The notes beneath the pieces were generated by a model, which was given only the letters and a program-made list of their open reading frames with translations, did no database searches and was not told the origin of the DNA. 64,000 bases of DNA from Helicobacter ailurogastricus (GTDB lineage: Bacteria > Campylobacterota > Campylobacteria > Campylobacterales > Helicobacteraceae), in assembly GCF_001282945.1 (NCBI RefSeq), contig NZ_CDMG01000009.1, forward strand, positions 349,504 to 413,503, written 5' to 3'. The position numbers and the translations under genes were made by a program. Below are positions 1 to 8,212 of the stretch, piece by piece. The first letter of the stretch is position 1. Every line of letters starts with the position of its first letter.

Positions 1-357
1 TACGCCAGACCCTACCAAGTACAACACAATTTGGGTTACTGGGCGGGGTGTGAGTATTTGGGCTGTGGAGCAGGAGCTGTGGGGCGCGTGGGTCAAGAGC
101 GGTTTTATAAACAAAAAGATGTCTTAAGTTACATCAACGACCCCCTAAAACAGCGTGTAGAGCATTTAAGCGATCAGGATTTAGAGCTTGAAAGGCTTTT
201 TTTGGGTTTGCGCTGTGTGTTGGGCGTAGAGTTAAAGGGGCTAGAACCTAAAAAAGTCCAAACCCTCGTGGAGGAAAAAAAATGCGAAGTGCGCAACCAA
301 CGCCTAGTTGCGCGCGATTTCTTCCTAGCGGACGAAATCGCTTTGTGGCTCACCTAA
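1..357 (+). CDS. hemW: HemW C-terminal part (radical SAM family heme chaperone), truncated by window edge
   Basis: This is the C-terminal 118 residues of a HemN/HemW-type radical SAM protein; the frame is open from base 1, so the start and the CxxxCxxC cluster lie outside the window. The HN-GYW and YLGCGAGA motifs near the start match the conserved segment after the radical SAM barrel, followed by the usual small HemN C-terminal domain. Family role: HemW binds heme and delivers it to respiratory enzymes, while true HemN makes protoporphyrinogen; the C-terminal part alone separates them poorly. HemW is preferred because the sequence resembles the short Helicobacter type. The gene runs toward flaA and ends 12 bp before the flaA stop. 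Confidence 0.75.
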   Translation, partial: YARPYQVQHNLGYWAGCEYLGCGAGAVGRVGQERFYKQKDVLSYINDPLKQRVEHLSDQDLELERLFLGLRCVLGVELKGLEPKKVQTLVEEKKCEVRNQRLVARDFFLADEIALWLT

Positions 358-371
358 AGCCCGAAGGCCCT
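356..371. terminator. UUCG-loop hairpin between convergent hemW and flaA
   Basis: On the minus strand, right after the flaA stop codon, an inverted repeat gives a stem of about six base pairs (including G-U pairs) around a TTCG tetraloop. The T residues belong to the stem and no long T tract follows, so it may act as a weak or bidirectional terminator for the two convergent genes. The structure is read directly; the role is inferred. Confidence 0.4.
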
Positions 372-1932
372 AAGTTAAAAGGCGGAGAATATTTTGTTGC
401 ACAGTGTTGGCTTGGCTCATCGCGTAACTACCAGACTGCGCCAAGATGTTGTTTTTGCTAAAGTTTGCACTCTCTTCGGCAAAATCCACATCGCGGATTT
501 GCGATTCAGCGGCCTTCACATTCACTTGGGTGATGGTGATGTTATTGACCGTGCTCACCATTTGGTTTTGCACAGAACCCAAGTCAGATCGGATTTTATC
601 CAACATCTTTTGCGCAGACTCGGCAATGTCCATCACCACCATCGCACCCTTAAGGGTGGTAACCCCAGAACCTAGCGTGAGGTCCTCTTTAGCTAGAGTG
701 TTGTTGTAGTTGGCCCCAGAGGCGCTGCGCACATTTTGGTTAAACTCGCCAAGCACATCTCTTAAATTAACTGTGGTGCTGGCGGCATCGCCCTTGCCAA
801 AACCGATGGCTTTATAGCCGGCATCGGCATCGGTCACATTGGCCCCAGAAACGATGAGAATATCCCTAGCATCTTGACGCACCAAAGACAAACGCCCATA
901 ATTGACAGAACCATCTGTGATTTTTTGGCCACCATTGAGGGTGTCTAGGGCCATCGGGCTCCCACCACCACCTTTTTGATCGCCTCCGCCTTCGTTATCA
1001 GCCTTTAGGCTAATGCCCCGACCATCCAAACTGCGTAGGTTTAAGCGCCCCTCAGAGTCTGTATAGGCCTCGATGCCTGTTTGTGCAGTTACAGCGTTAA
1101 AAGCCGCCACCAAACGACCATCGCTGTCGTTTTTCTTCACACCCACAACATTACCGATATGGATGCCATTGAGGACCAAATTATGAAGGCTACCTGAACG
1201 GATGGCCGTGTCTGAAGTGGAGATCACATTTGCAGTTGCTCTAACACCTGTGGCGTTGGAGTTTTTGTTGATCACCTCCACCAAAACGCCCAAGCCTGTG
1301 CCGGCAGAAGTGGAGATTTTCACACTTTCTAAATTCACATCATGGATACCATCGACTTGCTTAAAAGTCAAAGCCACATCCCCAGAAGCAGTGATCACTT
1401 TACCGGTAACGATCTTAGTCTGTCCGATTTTATCCGAAGTGGCCGCTCCAATACTTGCCTTAATGGTTTGGTTGGAGTAAGCCCCCACTTGAAACTCTTT
1501 ATTAGAGAAAGACCCAGCTAAAAGGGTTTGCCCGTTGTAAGAGGTGGTGGTACCGATGTTGTCCAAGCTTTGGATCAAGCGCACAATGTCGGCTTGCAAA
1601 GCCTTTCTTGACTGGGTATTTTGCCCATCTTGAGCCGCTTGGGTCGCCTTCGTTTTGATGGTGTCGAGGATTTTGATTTGTTCATCCATCGCTTTATCGG
1701 CGATTTGGATGATCCCCATCCCATCATTGGTGTTGGCGATTGCCTGCCCTAAACTTTTGGCTTGAGAACGCAATGAATCGGCGATCGTCATCCCGGAAGC
1801 GTCATCGGCAGCCTTGTTGATGCGCAAGCCCGAACTCAACCGCTCCAACGATTCCTTTAAATCGCGCTGCGTCACCAACCCAACCGCGTGGGCGTTTAAC
1901 GCATTGATATTTGTATTGACCTGAAATGCCAT
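370..1932 (-). CDS. flaA: Flagellin A, major flagellar filament protein
   Basis: A 520-residue flagellin very close in layout to H. pylori FlaA (about 510 residues). The conserved N-terminal D0/D1 region (about residues 1-170, starting [15 protein letters not shown]) and C-terminal D1/D0 region (about 410-520, ending [12 protein letters not shown]) form the filament core; the glycine-rich middle is the variable surface-exposed part. No cleavable signal is present, as expected for export through the flagellar type III apparatus. FlaA rather than FlaB is favoured by the N- and C-terminal match and by the sigma28-like promoter upstream, since in H. pylori flaA is FliA-dependent and flaB RpoN-dependent. 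An AAGGAG ribosome binding site sits just before the ATG. Confidence 0.95.
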   Translation of the reverse strand: MAFQVNTNINALNAHAVGLVTQRDLKESLERLSSGLRINKAADDASGMTIADSLRSQAKSLGQAIANTNDGMGIIQIADKAMDEQIKILDTIKTKATQAAQDGQNTQSRKALQADIVRLIQSLDNIGTTTSYNGQTLLAGSFSNKEFQVGAYSNQTIKASIGAATSDKIGQTKIVTGKVITASGDVALTFKQVDGIHDVNLESVKISTSAGTGLGVLVEVINKNSNATGVRATANVISTSDTAIRSGSLHNLVLNGIHIGNVVGVKKNDSDGRLVAAFNAVTAQTGIEAYTDSEGRLNLRSLDGRGISLKADNEGGGDQKGGGGSPMALDTLNGGQKITDGSVNYGRLSLVRQDARDILIVSGANVTDADAGYKAIGFGKGDAASTTVNLRDVLGEFNQNVRSASGANYNNTLAKEDLTLGSGVTTLKGAMVVMDIAESAQKMLDKIRSDLGSVQNQMVSTVNNITITQVNVKAAESQIRDVDFAEESANFSKNNILAQSGSYAMSQANTVQQNILRLLT

Positions 1933-1980
1933 ACTAACTCCTTGTTAATCTCCTAAAGCTTCCTTGCCTTGGCGCACCTA

Positions 1981-2007
1981 TAATCGGCCAAAAATCATTT
2001 TATTAAA
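1981..2007 (-). promoter_or_regulatory. Sigma28 (FliA)-type promoter of flaA
   Basis: The minus strand carries GCCGATTA (1981-1988), seven of eight matches to the flagellar sigma28 -10 consensus GCCGATAA. Eleven bases upstream is a poor -35-like element, TTTAATAA (2000-2007). Initiation would fall near 1974, about 40 bases before the flaA start. Position and strand fit late-class flagellin control through FliA. The weak -35 is the main reservation. Confidence 0.75.
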
Positions 2008-2091
2008 CGCTCCAAGCGTGCATTTTAGCTTTATTTTCGTTGTCTTTTTAAGCTAAAATAACGCCTGTAATAAAAAAAGCAAGGAGATCGC

Positions 2092-3735
2092 ATGACAGTT
2101 AGCATTGGCCAGTATCTGCTGGATAGGTTAAAAGATTACGGCGTGGGGCACATCTTTGGCGTACCCGGAGATTATAACTTGGGCTTCTTAGACATGATTG
2201 AGGATGACCCTAATCTAGAGTGGATCGGTAATTGTAATGAGCTCAACGCCTCCTATGCGGCGGATGGGTATGCCCGCATCAAACCGATGGGCGCGCTTTT
2301 GACCACCTTTGGTGTGGGCGAGCTTAGTGCGATTAATGGGGTGGCGGGCTCTTTTGCAGAGAGCGTGCCTGTGGTGAAAATCGTGGGGATGCCCTCGCGC
2401 AATGTTTCAGAGAATAGACGCTTTGTGCACCACACCCTAGGCGATGGGGAGTTTATGAGGTTTTACGCCATGTATCAAGGCATTAGCGCGGCGCAAACGA
2501 TCTTAAACAAGCAAAACGCCAAGAGCGAGATTGATCGGGTTTTGGCCGAATGTGCTTTGCATAAAAAGCCCGTGTATATCGGTATCCCCGCCGATGTGCC
2601 GCACATGCAAATTGAAGTTTCAAGCCCCATGCTCTACAAGCCCAAGAGCGATAAAAAAATCTTAAACGCTTTCATCGAAGCCGTGAAAAAAACTTTGAAA
2701 ACTTATAAATCTTTCATCGCTATGGCCGACTACGAGGTGAATCGCTACCACCTCAATCAAGAGTTACACGACTTCATTGAAGCTACGAATTTGCCCATCG
2801 CCTCGCTCTCTATGGGTAAAGGTGTATTTTCCGAGCAACACCCTAACTTCATTGGAGTTTATAACGGGATATTGAGCGATGATCGGGTAACAAACGCCAT
2901 TAAAGAATCTGATTGTACGATCTTAGTCGGCGTGAAACTCACCGACTCCTTAACCGCCGGCTTCCACTACATTTGCGAAGAGCCCACCCCTAAAATCGAA
3001 GTCCATCCGCTTTACAGTAAAATAGGCGAGAAGGTGTATAGCGACATACTGATGCAAGATGTGCTTAAAAAACTCTCTCATCTAAACTTTAAATCTAAAA
3101 TGCCCTCCAAAGAACCTAAAGAAAAGCCCAAGCTAACGGGCAAACTCACCCAAAGGCAATTTTTCCAAGTGGTCGAAAAACATTTACAGCCAAATGGGGT
3201 GTTGATCGCCGAGCAGGGGACTTCGTTTTTTGGAGCGATTGATGTGAGCTTGCCACAGGGGACAAGCTTTATCGGGCAACCGCTTTGGGGTTCGATTGGC
3301 TACACCTTTGGGGCCCTATTAGGCAGTGCTTTAGCCGATCGCAAACGGCGCAATGTGCTTCTAGTCGGGGATGGCTCTTTCCAACTCACCGCCCAGGAGC
3401 TATCCACGATGCTAAGAGAAAACATCACTCCCATTGTCCTTGTGATCAACAATGATGGCTACACGGTGGAGCGTTGCATCCATGGACCTGAGCGCAAATA
3501 CAACGACATCAACATGTGGCATTACACCAAGCTTTTAGAGGCCTTTGATGTGCATTTACACAGAAAACCCTTGTCTTTCAAGGCAGGCACCGTCGAAAGT
3601 TTGGAGCAAGCCCTGGAACAGGCAAACAAACACCCCGATAAACTAGCCTTCATAGAGGTACAGATGGATAGAGATGACGCGCCCGCTCTCTTAAAGAAAT
3701 TGGGTGGTCTCTTTTCAGCACAAAACAGCTACTAA
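2092..3735 (+). CDS. ThDP-dependent alpha-keto acid decarboxylase (pyruvate/indolepyruvate decarboxylase type)
   Basis: A 547-residue full-length member of the pyruvate/indolepyruvate/branched-chain keto acid decarboxylase family, which turns a 2-keto acid into an aldehyde plus CO2. Catalytic positions coincide with Zymomonas PDC numbering: Asp27 (GDYN), Glu50 (NCNELNASYAADGYAR), and His113-His114 (RFVHHTLGDGEF). The ThDP/Mg motif GDGS starts at about 426 and ends in NN at about 453, followed by the family Glu at about 460 (NNDGYTVE). Substrate cannot be read from sequence. It starts at ATG after a good AAGGAG site, is divergent from flaA, and its stop overlaps the convergent TrpC-like gene by 4 bp. 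I do not associate this enzyme with H. pylori, so it may be accessory to this lineage. Confidence 0.88.
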   Translation: MTVSIGQYLLDRLKDYGVGHIFGVPGDYNLGFLDMIEDDPNLEWIGNCNELNASYAADGYARIKPMGALLTTFGVGELSAINGVAGSFAESVPVVKIVGMPSRNVSENRRFVHHTLGDGEFMRFYAMYQGISAAQTILNKQNAKSEIDRVLAECALHKKPVYIGIPADVPHMQIEVSSPMLYKPKSDKKILNAFIEAVKKTLKTYKSFIAMADYEVNRYHLNQELHDFIEATNLPIASLSMGKGVFSEQHPNFIGVYNGILSDDRVTNAIKESDCTILVGVKLTDSLTAGFHYICEEPTPKIEVHPLYSKIGEKVYSDILMQDVLKKLSHLNFKSKMPSKEPKEKPKLTGKLTQRQFFQVVEKHLQPNGVLIAEQGTSFFGAIDVSLPQGTSFIGQPLWGSIGYTFGALLGSALADRKRRNVLLVGDGSFQLTAQELSTMLRENITPIVLVINNDGYTVERCIHGPERKYNDINMWHYTKLLEAFDVHLHRKPLSFKAGTVESLEQALEQANKHPDKLAFIEVQMDRDDAPALLKKLGGLFSAQNSY

Positions 3736-4394
3736 GACCACAAGATCAAAGCATCGGCCCCATAGGAATTTTGAGAATCGATGGGAGGGGTGCTTAAATC
3801 CTTTAAAACCACCAAGCCCTGCGGGACAAGTTGCAAGAGCTCTTCAAAGTTTTGCACGATGTAAAGGGCTTTGGCTCTAGCTAAAATGGCGCTTTTTAAG
3901 TCGGCCACGTTGCTAACCTGCACAATTGCCAACAGCCCTAAATGCGCGGTGTAAGCCACCATGTTTTTTAAATCTTTTTGCAATAAATTAGGGTCTAAGA
4001 CTAGGCCATCCACACCATAGACCAAGGCTTCCAAAATTTGGTAACGATCGATGATCAAATCTTTTAAGATTAGGGGTTTGGTGCAAAGACGGCGCACGAA
4101 ACCGAGCAAGTCAAGCATTTCTAAGGACGGCTCTTTGGCATAAAGGGGGGTGAGATCAAACAACAGGGCCAACGCTTGGCTCTCTTGCGCCTTTTGTAAG
4201 TTCTCTAGCAAAACTTCTAAATCTTGGCGCAGATCGAGGGCTAAAATGGCGTGGGCTAGAGAAAGTTTGCGCCTCAACTGCTCCAGCTCTAGGCGGGGCA
4301 AATAGGGGTTGTAGGCAAGGCTACGGCCCAACATCTCAAAGGGGCGGATTTGCTCCTTAAGCGCCAAAAGGGTTTTTAAATTTTCTATTGGCAC
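3732..4394 (-). CDS. TrpC-like (indole-3-glycerol-phosphate synthase fold) protein, probably non-catalytic
   Basis: About 220 residues with the GTG start at 4394; this GTG overlaps the stop of the TPR gene and begins VPIENLKTLLALKEQ. The segment KPLILKDLIIDRYQILEA and the following GVDGLVLDP align by eye with the IGPS core motif (PVLRKDFIIDPYQI, GADAILL), so the fold is likely a TrpC-type TIM barrel. Expected catalytic features are missing: the KxxSPS lysine strand is unrecognisable, VEVH reads VQVS (Glu to Gln), and the NNR motif and final SESGI strand are changed. It is therefore probably a diverged pseudoenzyme or has another function. It is the last gene of the minus-strand run. Confidence 0.6.
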   Translation of the reverse strand: MPIENLKTLLALKEQIRPFEMLGRSLAYNPYLPRLELEQLRRKLSLAHAILALDLRQDLEVLLENLQKAQESQALALLFDLTPLYAKEPSLEMLDLLGFVRRLCTKPLILKDLIIDRYQILEALVYGVDGLVLDPNLLQKDLKNMVAYTAHLGLLAIVQVSNVADLKSAILARAKALYIVQNFEELLQLVPQGLVVLKDLSTPPIDSQNSYGADALILWS

Positions 4395-5674
4395 TCGGCG
4401 ATGGCTTGGGAGTGGGCTTTCAACTCGGGTTGGGCGTTGATGTCCTCTTGTGAAATGCCTAAAAAGAGTTTTTTGGCCAAGGCGCAATTGCCTAGCTTGA
4501 AATACCCCCAAGCAAGCGAATCGATGTAAAAAATCGACTTGGGCTCAATTTGCAAAGCCACTTTGACATAGTCGATCCCCTTGCGGACATTTAGCCCATA
4601 CTCGATGAGCGAATAACCCAAGAAATTATAAAAAAAGGCATCTTGGACATCTAACCTGCCCTTATGGATGCGGATTTGCTCTCTACGCTCGGCAATGGCT
4701 TTTTCAAGTTTGTGCGTGATGGGCAGGAGGTCGGTTTTGTTCAACTTCTTTTGAGCTGTTAAATCCTCGTAGCTATAAACCGCCTCTAGTGCTAAGAATT
4801 TGGGGTCTTTGCGCTCTTTATAGAGCAAACCCGCTTGTTTAGAGGCTAGAGCAAACTTCTTTTGGGCGGTGTAAAGATCTAGGAGCAAACGGCGGTTAAA
4901 AGGAAAACCTTTGGCAATTTTTTCAGCCTCACTAAATTCTTTGAGCATCACCAAAACCCCAATGTAGAGCTGGGCGTTTTGCACCACAGGGTCTTTGTGA
5001 TAGAGGGTAGAAAAAGCCTCTTTAGCCTTATCAAGCTGGTTAAGCTGGACTAAGGTGTTGAAACTTTTTTGGCACAGATCGGGAGAACAGCCGTACTTTT
5101 CTAAATGGGAAGTGATGAGGTCGGCCGCCTCTTGCTGGCTGTTTTGGATGAAGTAGAGGGTGATGAGCTTTTCTAAAGTGTCCTCATCATGTACTTGGTT
5201 GTAGAGCTTGCTTAAAATGTCAAAGGCTTTGGTGTATTGTTTTTCGCTGATGTAGAGCGCGCCTAGTACGCTATCAAGCATTAAGGATTTGTCCTCTTTG
5301 CGGATTTTTTCCAAAAGAGCGATGGCCTTTTGGATTTGGCCGGTTTTAATGTAGCCATCCACTAAGATTTTGTTGATCGACAGGTCTTTGTTGTTTTTGG
5401 TAACTTTTTTATAAAGTCTAGCCAACTTTACAGCGGTGTTGATGTCACCCAAGCTGGCGGCTGAAATGGCGGCCTCTTTGGCGTAAATAATGTTGTTCGT
5501 TTCTCTGTAAAGCTGTAAATAGCCCTTTTTAGCCGTAGCAAAGTCGCCCCTGTGGAAGGCATCTGAAGTGATTAAAATTTGTTGGTCTTCTGTCATGCTT
5601 TGGGCAAAAAGTACACCACTTAGTGCCAAACTTAAGCCTAGAAACCTCAAAGTCTTTCTTTTCTGTTGTGGCAT
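4385..5674 (-). CDS. Exported TPR-repeat protein
   Basis: A 429-residue protein with a cleavable-looking signal peptide (residues 1-25, FLGLSLALSGVLFAQS). The rest is mainly alpha-helical with repeated TPR-like units, for example GDFATAKKGYLQLY, GQIQKAIALLEKI, KQYTKAFDILSKLY and LGNCALAKKLFL near the C terminus. TPR proteins act as scaffolds; a periplasmic location is inferred from the signal. It lies 61 bp downstream of the YkgJ gene and its end overlaps the start of the TrpC-like gene, so the two are probably co-translated. No enzymatic motif is visible. Confidence 0.75.
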   Translation of the reverse strand: MPQQKRKTLRFLGLSLALSGVLFAQSMTEDQQILITSDAFHRGDFATAKKGYLQLYRETNNIIYAKEAAISAASLGDINTAVKLARLYKKVTKNNKDLSINKILVDGYIKTGQIQKAIALLEKIRKEDKSLMLDSVLGALYISEKQYTKAFDILSKLYNQVHDEDTLEKLITLYFIQNSQQEAADLITSHLEKYGCSPDLCQKSFNTLVQLNQLDKAKEAFSTLYHKDPVVQNAQLYIGVLVMLKEFSEAEKIAKGFPFNRRLLLDLYTAQKKFALASKQAGLLYKERKDPKFLALEAVYSYEDLTAQKKLNKTDLLPITHKLEKAIAERREQIRIHKGRLDVQDAFFYNFLGYSLIEYGLNVRKGIDYVKVALQIEPKSIFYIDSLAWGYFKLGNCALAKKLFLGISQEDINAQPELKAHSQAIAECQ

Positions 5675-5735
5675 AAAACCTCGCTTATGTGTAGAATTTT
5701 CCTAGAGGGAGAGTATATAGTATAAAAAACATGTT

Positions 5736-6110
5736 TTAGTTAAAAGGGATTTGGACCCCGGGGCAGAGCGCGCACAACTGCTTAAACCCTTCTTCGCTTT
5801 TGAAGACTTCCCAAAAGGGGAAGGTCCTACACTGCTTGGGGCGCACGGGATAAATTTGGCAAAGTTTGGTCTCTTCATCCAAAAACACGCAGGCATAGCC
5901 CTCTTTAGGGTCTCTGGCGGGTTTTTCTAGCAAGCTGTAATGGTAGGCGACTTTTTTAATGTATTTCAGAGTGAAAGTTTCAAAGGGCAAATTTAAAAAT
6001 TCACTGATTGCCTGCATTTCAGACGGCTTGACAAAAATATAGCCCTCTTGGCCCAAACAACACTTTGCTCCACACGCCATGCAAGCCTTGGGGTTAAAAC
6101 TAAAATCCAT
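5736..6110 (-). CDS. YkgJ-family cysteine-cluster protein (putative Zn/Fe-binding)
   Basis: A 124-residue soluble protein with the YkgJ pattern: CMACGAKCC near residues 10-18, a central C-x8-C pair (YACVF, LCQIY), then RPKQCRTFPFW and a final CALC. Such conserved cysteines bind a metal or Fe-S cluster; the cellular role of the family is not settled. The start ATG overlaps the stop of the PilO-like gene by one base, so it is in the same operon as PilM/N/O and the DUF374 acyltransferase. The same neighbours occur in H. pylori (around HP0270-HP0274) as far as I recall. Confidence 0.8.
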   Translation of the reverse strand: MDFSFNPKACMACGAKCCLGQEGYIFVKPSEMQAISEFLNLPFETFTLKYIKKVAYHYSLLEKPARDPKEGYACVFLDEETKLCQIYPVRPKQCRTFPFWEVFKSEEGFKQLCALCPGVQIPFN

Positions 6111-6679
6111 TAGTGGCCAACCGACCCGTGATCGACATGCACGCCAAAGTCCAAAAGAAAGGCGTTTTCATTTTTAGTGATGGTGATGGGAAATTCAATC
6201 TGCACATGCGCGCTGATGCGCACCAAGTCGTCAAAGAAGGCGTAAAAGTCTTTTAAATTGCGCGCGTGCGCGCTCACCCGCAATTTCTTGCGGATGAAGT
6301 GTCCTAGGGGATCGGTGCGACTGCTTTCTTCTCGGATTTTGATGTGGGTGAAGTGCTGGTTTAATAGGATTTTTAACGCGTTGATTAAAGCGCTGTAATC
6401 GGGGGGTTGGAGCAAGTGGCTATTGTGCTCTTTTAAAGAGCGGTAGCTTTGCAAGATGCCAACAAAGCCTCTGCGCTGGTAGGCCACAATGGTGGCTTGC
6501 TGGCGGGCATCGGCATCTTGGGAGCGGTAGTCGTCTATCTTTGGATAAAGCCACAGGCCCACACTCACCATCGCGATCACCACAAAAACTATAAAGAAGA
6601 TGAAGTTTTTAACGAGATTCTCAAATGCCAAATCCTTGGCGTAGCGGCTCATGTAGAGTTGCTCTAGATCTTGTTCCAT
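6110..6679 (-). CDS. PilO-like inner-membrane protein
   Basis: A 189-residue bitopic protein: a short cytoplasmic N terminus, one membrane segment at about 26-46, a helical stretch, then a ferredoxin-like periplasmic domain (about 95-185). This is the PilO/GspM architecture. It overlaps the PilN-like gene by one base, and the order PilM-PilN-PilO is that of type IV pilus alignment complexes. No pilin, secretin or pilus ATPase is in this window, and Helicobacter is not known for type IV pili, so a different envelope or motor-associated job is likely. Sequence similarity is weak; the call rests on topology, size and order. Confidence 0.55.
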   Translation of the reverse strand: MEQDLEQLYMSRYAKDLAFENLVKNFIFFIVFVVIAMVSVGLWLYPKIDDYRSQDADARQQATIVAYQRRGFVGILQSYRSLKEHNSHLLQPPDYSALINALKILLNQHFTHIKIREESSRTDPLGHFIRKKLRVSAHARNLKDFYAFFDDLVRISAHVQIEFPITITKNENAFLLDFGVHVDHGSVGH

Positions 6680-7206
6680 CAGTTGGTCGCCTTTTCAATG
6701 AAGGGTAGATCAGAAGAGTTCGTGGAAATAAATTTATACCATCCATTGCCTAGGGGGGTGAATTCAACATGGCTGTTTTCAAAGATCGAGTCGAGTCGCT
6801 GTTGGATCGTGTTTTTAAAGATTTCTTTAGAAGGCACAACCCCCTGAAACACTAACCTAGAATAATCGATGGTGATGGAGCTGATGGTGATGGAGTCGGG
6901 GATTATTTCTAAAACCCCTTGGATGGAGTCCTTGGCATTGACGGCGTAGGTGGCCCTGTTTTGCAAGGTTTGGATGGTTTTTTTGGCGCGCTCTATGCTC
7001 TCTTTGATTCGGTCGGCTTCGTGCTTATAGATGTCGGCTTGTACCTGAGAAATCCTTGCGTGTGTTTGGGTAACTTTAATATACTCTTGTAAAAAATAGG
7101 TCAGCCCATAAACAACCCCTACAGAGAGCAGGATATAAAAAATCCAAATCTTAGTGAGTAGCCCTAGTACGTGCTTAGGAAAAGGTTTGCTATAACTCAG
7201 CTTCAT
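6679..7206 (-). CDS. PilN-like inner-membrane protein
   Basis: A 175-residue bitopic protein with a membrane segment at about 15-38, a coiled-coil stretch (about 42-85, rich in K/E/R/Q), then a compact beta-rich domain. PVPSK-like wording (GVVPSKEIF) and the DSITISSITIDYSRLVFQG strand pair are typical of PilN/Fimbrial_PilN domains. It overlaps the PilM-like gene by 17 bp and the PilO-like gene by 1 bp. PilN normally binds PilM through its N-terminal tail and dimerises with PilO; here that is inferred from order. A short duplicated DNA motif encodes the SITISSITI repeat. Confidence 0.6.
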   Translation of the reverse strand: MKLSYSKPFPKHVLGLLTKIWIFYILLSVGVVYGLTYFLQEYIKVTQTHARISQVQADIYKHEADRIKESIERAKKTIQTLQNRATYAVNAKDSIQGVLEIIPDSITISSITIDYSRLVFQGVVPSKEIFKNTIQQRLDSIFENSHVEFTPLGNGWYKFISTNSSDLPFIEKATN

Positions 7207-8212
7207 TGTATTGCTCTTTTTTCGCCAAAATGCTCATGCGCTCGACTAGGGACATAGGCGCGTGTTCAATCTCCAACATGAGTTCATCTTCGAGGACATC
7301 AATGAGTTGGTAAGAAATCTCATAAGTGTACAACACCCACACCTTTTGGATAAAGTCTTCAATGTGATAGTTGGGGTTGTCGTAGGCGGTCTTGATCGAC
7401 TCTTGTAAATACTTGATGATGTCGGTGGCATGAATCATGCTATCCACTAAAGCTTTGGGGTCTTGGGTAGATTCTTCCTCCACTGGTTGGGATGGGGCAT
7501 TAGTGTCCATGTGTATCAAGTTGGTTTCAATGGACTTTAAAAAGGATTGCAACATTTCCTCTTCGTGTTTGTAACTTTCCTGTTGGATGTCTTGGGTCTG
7601 CACCTCTAGATCAGCATCGCTCAAAGTTCTCTCCAAGGGGTAGAATTTGCTATAACAAATGTCTCTGTGGTTGCTCACCATCACAAACAAGCGGGCGTGC
7701 TCTAAGAGCGCATAGACCGCCACTCCATCTTCTAAAATAGGTTTAATAAAGCTATACATCAAAAGAAAGGGCGAAAAGATGTAATCGATCTTTTGCATGG
7801 TCATGCCAAAAATTCTGCGATCTTGCTCTAGGGATTGTTTGGGGATGTAAAAACAATAGCCATCGATTTCTAGGACAATCAAGTCTTTTTTACGCAAGCC
7901 TTTTGGGATGTTTTGCTCAAGTTCGGATTTTTTACACATGCCCTGATCTGCGCTCTTGGCCATCGCGCATAGATAAGAAAAAGGGTAAATATTGACAAAA
8001 TCGCGAACGTCCTTCATCGCTCTAATGGGGATCTTTCCATTTTTTACGGGATAAACCTTGTTGATGATCTCGCGCGTTCTCCTCCATCTGAGTCGCTCCA
8101 TGCGGCCTAGCAAAGTCTCGTGGTCTAAATTAAAACAAATAAAGACATCAGAGAAAAATGCGGCGCGCGTGCTGTCGTAAAATATACCTTTTAAAAAACT
8201 AAAAGCCCCCAT
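7190..8212 (-). CDS. PilM-like cytoplasmic protein of the PilMNO-type cluster
   Basis: A 340-residue soluble protein without signal or membrane segment. Its position directly before PilN- and PilO-like genes, its size and the absence of a membrane anchor suggest the PilM/GspL cytoplasmic actin-like partner, but classical actin-fold ATP motifs are not recognisable, so it is diverged or unrelated. The C-terminal part (about 215-330) is acidic and helical. It overlaps the preceding acyltransferase gene by one base. I have an unverified recollection of PilM/N/O homologues being linked to the H. pylori flagellar motor; the sequence here cannot test that. Confidence 0.5.
   Translation of the reverse strand: MGAFSFLKGIFYDSTRAAFFSDVFICFNLDHETLLGRMERLRWRRTREIINKVYPVKNGKIPIRAMKDVRDFVNIYPFSYLCAMAKSADQGMCKKSELEQNIPKGLRKKDLIVLEIDGYCFYIPKQSLEQDRRIFGMTMQKIDYIFSPFLLMYSFIKPILEDGVAVYALLEHARLFVMVSNHRDICYSKFYPLERTLSDADLEVQTQDIQQESYKHEEEMLQSFLKSIETNLIHMDTNAPSQPVEEESTQDPKALVDSMIHATDIIKYLQESIKTAYDNPNYHIEDFIQKVWVLYTYEISYQLIDVLEDELMLEIEHAPMSLVERMSILAKKEQYNEAEL

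Noticed and set aside
6870-6903. 15-bp direct repeat in the PilN-like gene
   Set aside because: Only two imperfect units, in frame, encoding adjacent beta-strand residues; explained by the protein sequence.
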